The notes beneath the pieces were generated by a model. That model was not told the DNA's origin. It made no database searches and saw nothing but the letters and a program-made list of their open reading frames with translations. Below are positions 1 to 9,100 of a DNA stretch of 64,000 bases, in pieces. Made by a program: the position numbers and the translations under genes. The DNA is from Geodermatophilus obscurus DSM 43160 (lineage in GTDB: Bacteria; Actinomycetota; Actinomycetes; Mycobacteriales; Geodermatophilaceae). The stretch covers positions 3,906,001-3,970,000 of the forward strand of contig NC_013757.1 in NCBI RefSeq assembly GCF_000025345.1. Direction: 5' to 3'. Numbering within the stretch: the stretch's first letter is position 1; each line of letters begins with the position of its first letter.

Positions 1-1820
1 ACCCCAGTCACTTTGACGTCGTCATCGTCGACGAGTTCCACCACGCCGAGGCGAGCACCTACCGGAGACTGCTCGAGCACCTCAAGCCGACCGTCCTCCT
101 CGGCCTGACGGCGACGCCGGAACGAACGGACGGCGCCGACGTGCGCACCTGGTTCGGCGGACGCACCGCTGTCGAGCTGCGACTGTGGGAGGCACTCGAG
201 CAGAACCTCCTCGCGCCGTTTCAGTACTTCGGCGTCCACGACGACGTGGCGCTCGACCGGCTGCGGTGGAAGCGCGGCCGCGGCTACGACGTCACCGAGC
301 TGAGCAACGTCTACACCGGCGACGACCACCGCGTCCGGCTCGTCCTGCAGGCGGTCAAGGACAAGGTCGAGGACCCCGGCCGGATGCGGGCGCTGGGCTT
401 CTGCGTCAGCATTCAGCACGCGCAGTACATGGCCGACCGGTTCACCAGGGCCGGCATCCCGAGCCGGGCTGTGACGTCGACGTCGTCTCGTGAGGAGCGG
501 GCGGCGGCACTGGCCGCCCTGCGCGACCGGGCGGTGAACGTCCTCTTCACCGTCGATCTGTTCAACGAGGGCCTCGACATCCCGACCGTCGACACCGTGC
601 TGTTCCTACGGCCGACCGAGAGCGCGACGGTGTTCCTCCAGCAGTTGGGCCGCGGCCTGCGGCTGGCCGAGGACAAGGCCTGCCTGACCGTCCTCGACTT
701 CATCGGCGCCCAGCACAAGAAGTTCCGCTTCGACCTGCGCTTTCGTGCGCTGACCGGCAGCTCTCGACGCGGGCTACAGCGCGACGTCGAGCAGGGCTTC
801 CCCACCCTGCCGGCGGGCTGCCACATCGAGTTGGACCGGGTGGCGCAGCGGATCGTCCTCGACAACATCAAGCAGTCGCTGAGCGTGCCGTGGCAAGAAC
901 TGGTCAGCGAGGCGAAGCGCGAGCAGTCACCGTCGCTGTCCGAGTTCCTCGAGGAGACGGGCGTCGAGCTCGAGGACCTGTACCGCGGCAACGGTCGCAG
1001 TTGGTTGGACCTCAAGCGGGCCGCCGGCTGGGTCGACGACGCGCCAGGACCGGACGACTCCGCGCTGGGTGCCGCGCTGGGCCGCATGCTGCACGTCGAC
1101 GACCTGGAGCGGTTGCGGTTCTTCGGGTCAATTACGCGGTTGGACACCGTGGCGCAGACCAGCGTCCGCATACGGCGGCTGGCCGCGATGCTGCACTTCT
1201 CGCTGTTCGGCTCACAGAGGCCGTTCAGCAGCGGCGAGGCGTCGCTCGCCCGACTGTTGGCCCACCGGGGACGCGCGGAAGAGCTCGTCGAGTTGAGCGA
1301 CGTCCTGCACGGGCGAATTCACCGGGTGGCCCGACCGTTGGCTGAAGCCGGCGACCGTCCACTGCACGTGCACGCCCGCTATAGCCAGAACGAGGCTCTG
1401 GCGGCCTTCGGCAAGACGAATTTGAGCGGCTCATTCGGTGCGGGCGTGCACTGGGTGGAGGAGGACCAAGCCGACGTCTTCTTTGTGACCTTAAAGAAGA
1501 CTGAGACGCATTACTCGCCCACGACGATGTACGCGGACCATGCCATCTCTCCAACCATGTTCCAGTGGGAGTCTCAGAACACGACCTCTGAGCGCACCGC
1601 GGTAGGCAAGCGATACATCCACCACCGAGACATGAGCACGTCCGTGCACCTGTTTGTCCGCGAGACCAAGACGGCGGATGGAACACTCGGGACGCCGCCG
1701 TACCTCTACGCCGGGCCAATGTCTTACGTCTCCCACACCGGCGAACGCCCCATGCGGATCCTCTGGCGACTCGAACACGCACTCCCGGCCGATGTCTTCC
1801 ACGCCGCTAGAGTCGCGTGA
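1..1820 (+). CDS. DUF3427 superfamily II helicase (5' end outside window)
   Basis: The frame is open from the first complete codon at position 3, so the gene starts before the window; 605 residues are visible. The Walker B box reads DEFH near the edge and is followed by the TATPERTDG motif. The second RecA domain has FNEGLDIP (about base 560) and QQLGRGLR (about base 640). From about base 1380 the C-terminus matches DUF3427, with the signature YADHAISPTMFQWESQN. It is an ATP-dependent DNA or RNA translocase by family. DUF3427 helicases often carry an N-terminal phospholipase-D-type nuclease domain; that part cannot be seen here. The last 450 bases are less GC-rich than the rest. It sits beside a DUF262 gene and a DISARM-like operon, so a defence role is an inference from context. 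Confidence 0.85.
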   Translation, partial: PSHFDVVIVDEFHHAEASTYRRLLEHLKPTVLLGLTATPERTDGADVRTWFGGRTAVELRLWEALEQNLLAPFQYFGVHDDVALDRLRWKRGRGYDVTELSNVYTGDDHRVRLVLQAVKDKVEDPGRMRALGFCVSIQHAQYMADRFTRAGIPSRAVTSTSSREERAAALAALRDRAVNVLFTVDLFNEGLDIPTVDTVLFLRPTESATVFLQQLGRGLRLAEDKACLTVLDFIGAQHKKFRFDLRFRALTGSSRRGLQRDVEQGFPTLPAGCHIELDRVAQRIVLDNIKQSLSVPWQELVSEAKREQSPSLSEFLEETGVELEDLYRGNGRSWLDLKRAAGWVDDAPGPDDSALGAALGRMLHVDDLERLRFFGSITRLDTVAQTSVRIRRLAAMLHFSLFGSQRPFSSGEASLARLLAHRGRAEELVELSDVLHGRIHRVARPLAEAGDRPLHVHARYSQNEALAAFGKTNLSGSFGAGVHWVEEDQADVFFVTLKKTETHYSPTTMYADHAISPTMFQWESQNTTSERTAVGKRYIHHRDMSTSVHLFVRETKTADGTLGTPPYLYAGPMSYVSHTGERPMRILWRLEHALPADVFHAARVA

Positions 1821-2025
1821 CGTCCTCCCGGTTGAGAAGACAAGCAACTCAGGACCGTCCACGGGACGGGTGAGCGCCTTCATCCTGACCCCGACTGCAC
1901 CGACATACATGCTCCACATCCCCGATGATGGACCTCCGCAGTGTCATGCTTGTTGGCACAGATTCCCGCCAGAGGCGGCCCAGGCGCCATGACAAGCGGC
2001 ACGGAGTCGCAGGAGGAAGGGTCAA

Positions 2026-2805
2026 GTGGGGTACGGCACCGAGAGCTTGATCAGTCAGGTCCAAGCTCTTCTTGGCGGCAGCCTCGTTATCCCGTCGATC
2101 CAACGCGGTTACGTCTGGCAGAGGCCGCAGGTTCCCCGACTCCTAGACAGCCTCTATCGGGGATACCCGGTCGGGAGCCTCCTGGTTTGGCGGACGACTC
2201 TCGAGGTCCCACTGCGCATAGCGGCCGTCGTCCAAGGCATGCCCACGTACGCACACCCCGGGGTACTCCTGGATGGTCAGCAACGATTGACATCAATGGC
2301 CAAGGTCATCGCTCCTGACAAGGTCATTGGCCCGCCGCTCGACGTCCGTTTCGACCTACGATCCCAAACGTTTCTCAACCCCAGCGCCGTGGAAAGGAGG
2401 GACTCTAAGCTCGTTCCGGTATCGGATATACTCGCCGACTCGCCGCAATTCGCGGAGCTGGTCCGACAAGCGCTGGCCTCCGACGAGCAGGACTTGTTCG
2501 ACTGCTACTACGAGCGCCTCAAGCGCGTCCACAACATCCGACAATACGCGATACCCATCATCGGCATCGAATCTGAGGACTACGAAGAGATTGCGGAGAT
2601 TTTCGCTCGAGTGAACCAGGGTGGTCGACGACTCTCCAAAGGGGACTTGGTCTACAGCGCGATAGCCGCGCGTTGGGCAGACGGGCTAGACACCATCGAC
2701 CGGTTCATGGAGGAACTGGAACACGCAGCCTTCCGTCTTGATCGGGAGGCAGTTCTGCGGCTTATGGGACTTATCGCCGGAACGGGCGCACACGCATCAA
2801 GTTGA
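2026..2805 (+). CDS. DUF262 (GmrS-like) N-terminal part of a DUF262/HNH protein
   Basis: A GTG start at 2026 follows a strong ribosome site, AGGAGG at 2011-2016. The 259 residues carry the DUF262 (ParB/sulfiredoxin-like) fold: IPSIQRGYVW at residues 22-31 and the nucleotide-binding DGQQR at 83-87. DUF262 proteins of the GmrSD type bind NTP and pair with an HNH nuclease domain to cut modified phage DNA. The HNH half lies in the next frame, beginning within four bases of this stop. The residues just upstream of the downstream start continue the family sequence in the other frame, so a one-base deletion or programmed -1 shift is likely. GC content is lower than the chromosome-like genes to the right, which suggests transfer. 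Confidence 0.8.
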   Translation: MGYGTESLISQVQALLGGSLVIPSIQRGYVWQRPQVPRLLDSLYRGYPVGSLLVWRTTLEVPLRIAAVVQGMPTYAHPGVLLDGQQRLTSMAKVIAPDKVIGPPLDVRFDLRSQTFLNPSAVERRDSKLVPVSDILADSPQFAELVRQALASDEQDLFDCYYERLKRVHNIRQYAIPIIGIESEDYEEIAEIFARVNQGGRRLSKGDLVYSAIAARWADGLDTIDRFMEELEHAAFRLDREAVLRLMGLIAGTGAHASS

Positions 2806-3698
2806 TAAATAAGGATGTAACCGGGGACCAGCTGAAGTCCGCCTGGGCGGAGACGGAGTCTGCGGTTCGCCTAGCCGTAGACTTCTTGCGCGCCGAATGT
2901 GGTATTCCGCGAGCGGCCGTACTCACCTCACCCAACGTCGCCGTCATACCCGCCTACCTCCTACACCAGCGAAGAGGCCGACTGACCGACGACGAAGTCC
3001 GCCTCCTGCGGCGCTGGGTTTATACCACCATGGCGTTCAGTCACTACTCCAATCAAGTCGAAAGCAAACTTGACGTCGAGGCCCGCCTCTGCCGAGAGAA
3101 GAGCGGTACCACTCTCTTCGACGACCTGATTCGACGGGCGAGCGGTCCCCGATCGACAGACACGCCCCTATCGCCCGAGGACCTGGCCGGCCGAGGGTCA
3201 AAGAGCCCGTTTTTTGCTCTGCTGTACATCGCCGCCCTTCGAGGTGGCGCCAAGGACTGGCTGTCAAACTCCGCCCTTAGTGCCGCCCCAATGACCAGCT
3301 CGTCGCAAATCGAGTATCACCACATTTTCCCCAAGGCTCGAGTACAGCAGCGCTACGGCAAGGATGCGACGAACAACCTCGCAAACCTAGCCTTCATCTC
3401 CGGGAATGCGAATCGGAGGATCGGGGCCAAGAAGCCCGAGGAATATCTCCAAACTTTGGACGCACGTCGACTGAGCGAGCAGTGGATAACGCACGACGAG
3501 CGACTCTGGCAGATCTCCGCCTTCGAGCAGTTCCTGACAGACCGTCGACTACGCATGGCACAGGTTCTCAATGATCTTTTGGGGCTCCCCAGGTACAAGG
3601 CGGGTCGCGCGCGACACATGGAGAGCACACTCCCATTCGCCGATGAGGACTTTGGATTCCTCCCCTTCAGCGACAGCGAGGATGAAGATGAAACCTGA
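2802..3698 (+). CDS. HNH-nuclease (GmrD-like) C-terminal part of the DUF262 protein
   Basis: This 298-residue frame can begin at TTG 2802, overlapping the upstream TGA stop as TTGA. It holds the helical middle of DUF262 proteins and an HNH nuclease with EYHHIFPK at residues 171-178, followed by the expected asparagines (NNLANLAFIS, 191-200; GNANRR, 201-206). It ends in an acidic tail, DSEDEDE. Joined to the upstream frame it would make about 557 residues, the usual length of one-piece DUF262/HNH proteins. Two readings are possible: a frameshifted gene (mutation or sequencing error), or translationally coupled halves that work as two subunits as in GmrS/GmrD. The catalytic residues on both sides are intact. 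It converges with the UvrD gene across 140 bases. Confidence 0.75.
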   Translation: MINKDVTGDQLKSAWAETESAVRLAVDFLRAECGIPRAAVLTSPNVAVIPAYLLHQRRGRLTDDEVRLLRRWVYTTMAFSHYSNQVESKLDVEARLCREKSGTTLFDDLIRRASGPRSTDTPLSPEDLAGRGSKSPFFALLYIAALRGGAKDWLSNSALSAAPMTSSSQIEYHHIFPKARVQQRYGKDATNNLANLAFISGNANRRIGAKKPEEYLQTLDARRLSEQWITHDERLWQISAFEQFLTDRRLRMAQVLNDLLGLPRYKAGRARHMESTLPFADEDFGFLPFSDSEDEDET

Positions 3699-3838
3699 AA
3701 GACACCACCGCTGGTCGGACGGCGATTTATCGGCATGACTCACGGAGCCGTGACCGACATTGATGCGCTAGCTAATGTCCGACTCCCGAGACAAGTTGAG
3801 CCGCGGCATCTCGTCGCATACCCGCTGCGAATACAGCG

Positions 3839-6097
3839 CTACGACAGTTGGACGGCGGGCAGAAACTCGCTCTTTCGTCCGCTGGTGGTAATGACGAGCT
3901 CATCTCGGGCACGGGTTGCCGCGACGTATAGCAGCGACCGCTCCCGGGTGAGCGCGTCCGCACGGTCTGCCTCGGTGAGGTCCTTGAGAAGATACTCAGC
4001 CGGCACCAGCCCCTCGTTCACACCGAAAATCAGAGCGCGGGAAAACTCCATGCCCTTGGCGCGGTACATGGTCATCACCAGTGGGTGGCCCTCACGCTGG
4101 GCTCCCTGCTCCACGACTCGCACCGTGATGCCCCGCTCCTCGAGTCCTCGGCTGACCTGGCCGGCCTGCTGGGCATCGCGGACAAGGATGCCAATGGTCT
4201 CCGGGACGACGCCGCTCTTCAACCACTCACCCACCGTGTCGGCCGCCGCCTTGAGCTCCTCGCTGAGGTTGCTGCACTCCGCGACCCGAGGTGGAGGACC
4301 GCTGCGTGCCGAGCGGTAGTGCCCCGAGGTCTCGGGGGCGTCCTCGAGATCGATGAAGTCCTCCCCTTCGAGCACGCCGACGGCGTACTGCAAGGTCTGA
4401 GCGGTCGTCCGGTAGTTCAGCTTCAGCCGCTGTGAACGCCCGACGACCCGGATGCCGTATCGCCCGAGCACGACTCGTTGGCCGTAGATGCGCTGCTGAG
4501 AGTCCTCGGCCAAGAACATGTCGTTAGGTCCCAACTCCACGAGCGCGCGTAGGAACTGCCAGTGGCTAGGGTTCAGGTCCTGGCCCTCGTCGACTAGCAC
4601 GTGGTCCAGCACTCGAGGTTCTCCACCCGACGCCCGCCGTTCCAGCGACGTTGCGGCGATCGCGCCGGCTTCGGCAAAGGCGATGCTGCCCTCGATGCTT
4701 GCCCGCGACCGATACGCCTCGATGACGGACCAGACGGCCAGCCGCTTCTTGCGGTCAAGGGCCACCCCTCGTCCGGGCCGACGAGCGGTGAGGTACGCAT
4801 CACGAGTGGTGACCCGCGCGGGCAGCACGACCATCGCGTACTCCGAGATGAGGAAGGCCTTGCTGCGAAGGTCGGCTGGAAGCTCCGATCCAACAGCCGC
4901 GGCAGCATCCCGCCACACGGAATCGGGAGTACGAGTAAAGATCTCCCATGAGCGGGACCCGAGCACCGGCTCGATGTCCAGCGCCAGATCCGCCTCGTCG
5001 CTCCGAAGGACAGCGCTGACCGCAGCGTCGATGCCGGAGACGAAGACCCCGGGCTCCCCCAGCCGGCGGGCGAGCGGCAACGTTGGGTCGAGCCGGCGCA
5101 GGTCTGCCTTCATGGCGTCAGCCAGGTTCTTCGTGAAGGTCGTCAGCAGGATGCGCGCATTAGGGTTCTGACGAGCCAGATGGCGGGCACGGTGCAACAG
5201 GACGACGGTCTTCCCCGTCCCGGCACCACCGGAGAGCCGAAAGGGGCCGTTGTACGTGGCGGTGGCGTACTTGCGCTGCTCTGGATGGAGGAACACCCGC
5301 CACGCCGCGAAGTCGGTGTCCTCAATGGCCCGGCGTAGTTCATCGTCGTCCTCGATGAACGCGAACTGCATCTGCGCCGCAGGGTGCTGCAGCGCCGCGA
5401 GCAGCCGCTCGTCCTCACCGTCATCGGCGACGAGTGCAGCCGGCCGCTGATCGATGCTGAGAGTGGTCTTCACGTCGTCGACGCTCGTGCCACTGGCCAG
5501 GTCGATCAGGGCGAGACCCTGCCACTGCACGGCCTTGTCGGCGAGCGCGAGAATCGTGTCCTCGGACGTGGCCGCAAGTGCCGCGTGGGCCAGCGCCTCA
5601 TCGATCCCCAACTGCTTCACCAACACGTCCTCGTCGATCCCGAACCCCGGGAGCAGCGCGGGCAAGGGGGCAGGAGTGACGAGCTCGCGGGGCGGTTCGG
5701 GTGTGGCGGCGACCGGCGGTGCCACATCAAGGGGTGGGACGGCGTCCTCGGCGAGCTGATCCTCGCCGGCGATGATGAGTTCGGCGATGCCGTTGACCGG
5801 GTTGACGGTGAGCCGCGCCTTCTTCGCGAAGGCGATCGCCTCGTCGTGAGCGAGGACGCCGAGGTACACGTAGTGGGCGGCGGCTCCGTGGCCCTGCACC
5901 TTGAACAGCACGGCCCGGTAGAAGTCGTTGACCCGGCCGGTGCGGACCCGGTCGTCGATCGCGCCGTTGATGGGCTCGATGTGCAGCCCGGGCAGCGCGT
6001 CGTTGTCGGAGAGCTTCTCGAGGAAGGCGTAGGCCTGCTTCTTGACCGACGAGTCGAGCGCCCCGGTCTGGCTGGGACCCATGATGATCTGCGGCAC
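3839..6097 (-). CDS. UvrD-type helicase with RelE-like N-terminal domain
   Basis: This is the last gene of the four-gene operon, starting at GTG 6097, three bases after the previous stop. The 752 residues begin with about 100 residues resembling the RelE/ParE toxin fold (VRTGRVNDFYRAVLFKV near residue 52, the strand pair that carries RelE arginines). A linker with helical hairpins follows at about 150-215. The SF1 helicase core has Walker A GGAGTGKT at about 288, Walker B DEGQDL at about 500, and VAATRARDELVI at about 722. UvrD enzymes unwind DNA 3' to 5' using ATP. The toxin-like domain may bind or cut RNA, or only dock on a partner; that is unproven. Its place in the operon suggests it belongs to the DISARM-like system. 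Confidence 0.85.
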   Translation of the reverse strand: MPQIIMGPSQTGALDSSVKKQAYAFLEKLSDNDALPGLHIEPINGAIDDRVRTGRVNDFYRAVLFKVQGHGAAAHYVYLGVLAHDEAIAFAKKARLTVNPVNGIAELIIAGEDQLAEDAVPPLDVAPPVAATPEPPRELVTPAPLPALLPGFGIDEDVLVKQLGIDEALAHAALAATSEDTILALADKAVQWQGLALIDLASGTSVDDVKTTLSIDQRPAALVADDGEDERLLAALQHPAAQMQFAFIEDDDELRRAIEDTDFAAWRVFLHPEQRKYATATYNGPFRLSGGAGTGKTVVLLHRARHLARQNPNARILLTTFTKNLADAMKADLRRLDPTLPLARRLGEPGVFVSGIDAAVSAVLRSDEADLALDIEPVLGSRSWEIFTRTPDSVWRDAAAAVGSELPADLRSKAFLISEYAMVVLPARVTTRDAYLTARRPGRGVALDRKKRLAVWSVIEAYRSRASIEGSIAFAEAGAIAATSLERRASGGEPRVLDHVLVDEGQDLNPSHWQFLRALVELGPNDMFLAEDSQQRIYGQRVVLGRYGIRVVGRSQRLKLNYRTTAQTLQYAVGVLEGEDFIDLEDAPETSGHYRSARSGPPPRVAECSNLSEELKAAADTVGEWLKSGVVPETIGILVRDAQQAGQVSRGLEERGITVRVVEQGAQREGHPLVMTMYRAKGMEFSRALIFGVNEGLVPAEYLLKDLTEADRADALTRERSLLYVAATRARDELVITTSGRKSEFLPAVQLS

Positions 6098-6100
6098 GGA

Positions 6101-9100
6101 CTACGGCCTTCTTACGGTGAGTGCTTCACGAACGGCGTCGACATCCGGCGGGACGACGTGCCACTGGGCGTCCTGAAGATCAGCTCGGTCGTCGTCGTTG
6201 AAGCCGATGTCCACGACCACACGGTGCTCCGGCCAGGAGAGTGACAGGACGATTCCCTCCGCCGTCTCGTCCCCCTGGGTGGGCACGTCTACTCCCGCCT
6301 CCGCCAGGGCGACGACGAGCTCGCGCTCGAGCGCGGTGCCGTTCTCGTACAGTTCCTGCCACTCCGCGGGCAACGTCGTCGCGGGCGTCACCGCGGACCC
6401 CGACGTCCCCGTCGAGGAGGCCACTCGCGTTCTCGTGCTGATGACGGTGGGCGCCGTGCGGAGGTTCAGCAGGTTGCTGAGCCTCAGCCAGTCGCGCCAG
6501 GCGTTCCGATGCGCCTCGCCTACGCGGTCGGTCCGGTCATCGAGGATGAGCGCCACCTCCGCTGAGTTCGTCGCTGGGTCAGCGACCCGCGCCGAGAGGG
6601 CGACGGTGTCATCCCTCCACAGCCAGCCGAAGACCCCGTCCGCCGGCTCTGGGGTCAGGCCGTCGAGCACCTGCATCGCCGTGGCGGCCGGACCGTCCAC
6701 CCTGACGCCCTGGTGCCCGGCTGAGCTCAGGAGGAACAGCGGGAGCCAGTTCGCGAGGTTCTCCACGGCCGCCGGCTGGGGATTTTGGATCCAGCCGATC
6801 AGGAAGTCCACCGGCCCGCCGGCGATGAGCTCGATCGACGCGGCCGTGAGCTGTCCGGCGGCGGCCTCGATGATGGGGCCCGACTGGTCAGGAGAGAACC
6901 AGGACGGCGGGGCGACGGCGCCGGCTTCGGCGTCCTCGAGGTCCTGCCAGGTGACCCCCAGCACCATCCGGCCGCTGTCCCGCAGCACTGCCCGCTTGCC
7001 GGCGTCGTCGGAGAGTCGGTTGATGGCCGGGCTGGCGTGGTAGCGCCACCCGTCGGTGAAGATGGCCACCTCCGGGATGCCGGCCTGGTTGCACCTCAAG
7101 ATGAAGTCCGGCTTGGAGCCGAGCACGATCTGCTGGGGCTCCAGGGTCCACACCCGTCCGCTACCGCCCACGGTGATGGTCGAGCGGTTGCCTGCACTCG
7201 TCGGCTGGTCCTTGACGGTCGCACCGGCTGCCTTCAGCCGGGCGTTGAAGACAGCGCGGAACCGCTGCTCGAGGTTCGACTCCGGGTCGAAGCCACTGGG
7301 CTCGGTGATGGTGCAGGTCCAGGCCATCTCCGCCGGCGGTTCGTCGCCGGTGCCGCTGGTGAGGATGTCGCGCAGGTGCCGCTCACCGGCGGCCCGAGAC
7401 ACCGACTTCACCTGGTGTGGAGCGGCGAACGGCAGCAGGCAGCGGTGGCAGGCAAGCCGCTTCTCGGCCTGGCACTCGCAGTCCCGCAGCGTGGTCCAGG
7501 CCCGGTAGAGGATGGACCAGACGGTCTCAGGATCGGCGAGCTCTGACAGGTATCCCGTGCCACCGGGGACGACGTCGTGTAGGAGGAGCGCGTCGTGGTT
7601 GTCGGTGCCGTCGGACAGGGTGGGGTCCACGACGGTGGCGACCTGGATGTGGTCGGGCGCACCACCGATGCGTTCCCGCAGACCCAGCAGGATGGCCGCG
7701 GACAGGCTCGGGATGGCGAAGTTGTCCCCGAGCGTCACCGAACGGGGCAGCCGCACGACGAGCCCTTCGGTGCGAAGCGTACGGCTCAACGCGATGTTGC
7801 GGGTGCTCTCGATGGTGGCCTTGCGGTGGGGGCACCAAGGGCGATGTTCGCTAGGACGGTTGGCACCCGTCGAGGTGTCGAGTTGACCGCACGACTTGCA
7901 GATCCGGAACAGCGGTGCCGTGTGCTCGGTGTTGGCGAGGACGCGGGACGACCCCTGACCTGTCGCCTTGCCGATGTTGATCCACCGGATCGTCTGGTCA
8001 CGGAGGTGCTTGGCGCCGAACCCGTAGTCCTCGACGAACCACTGACGCGTCACCTGCGCCGGATCGACATCAGCCGCGGTGACCAGTGAGAAGACCTCGC
8101 TCGTGCGCTCGTCTCGCTCGTCGGTGATGGCGGCGTCGTCGCGGCGCATCGCCGAGTAGACCCGGTTGAGTTCGACGACGTCGAGCCGCTGCTTGGTGTC
8201 CGCGATCTCCGCGTTCCCGCAGCGTGGACAGCTGGCGATCGTCCCGCTCACGGCCGGATCGGCGGCGTAACCGCAGGCCGGGCAAAACACCCAGGTGCGG
8301 ACGGCTTCTCCGTCGTGCCCGAGGTCGATGGCGTCGATGAACAACCGGTGGCCGCCGGCGTAGAAGGTGGCCCCAGGTGCGAACTCGCGGAGCGCCTGGC
8401 TGCCGCCACGGTGGTACGAGAAGGGGTCGGTCTGGTACTCGCCGGTGTCAGGGTCGACCCAGCTCAGCGTGACGTCGAGCGTGACGCTGTCGTCGAGGAG
8501 CGTGTAGTTGGGGAACAGGCCGTACTCCTCCAGGACACCGATCCAGTAGTCGCCGCGGAGATCCGAGAGTTGCTTCTGGGTCAGGCGCAGGGAAGCACGA
8601 GCCGTTCGGAACGCGCGCTTGTCCTCGTCGGTCGCGGCCGGCCCTTCGGCGATCTTCTGCAGGTCGGGCAGCGCGGCCGTGATGGCGGCGCGGCGGAACT
8701 CCAGCGTCTCGACCGTGTGCGCCCATCGCTGCGCCTCGCGGTGCAGGCGCCCCGCTAACGCGCTGGTGCCCGGGGCTCCGTCGAGGGGCGTCGCCCAGCG
8801 GCGCAGCGCCTCTCGCGCCGTCTCCCCGAGGTCCGGGAATCCGTCGAGGAACGCGGTGAGCAACCCGTCGGCGTGTGTCTCGGCCTCGGTGATCAGCGCG
8901 TGCAGGTAGGAACCGTCCTCGGTGCTCCCGATGGCGTCCTGGGCGGAATGGGGATGGGGCGCCTGCGGGTCGCGGGCGAGGCGGTCGGCGACGGAGGCGA
9001 CGTACTGGCGCCGAAGGATTTCCTCGGCATCGAGATAGGTGGCCGGCGGTCGCACCTGACCGTTGATCACCGACAGCGGATCGCCCAGCCGCGGGAGCTG

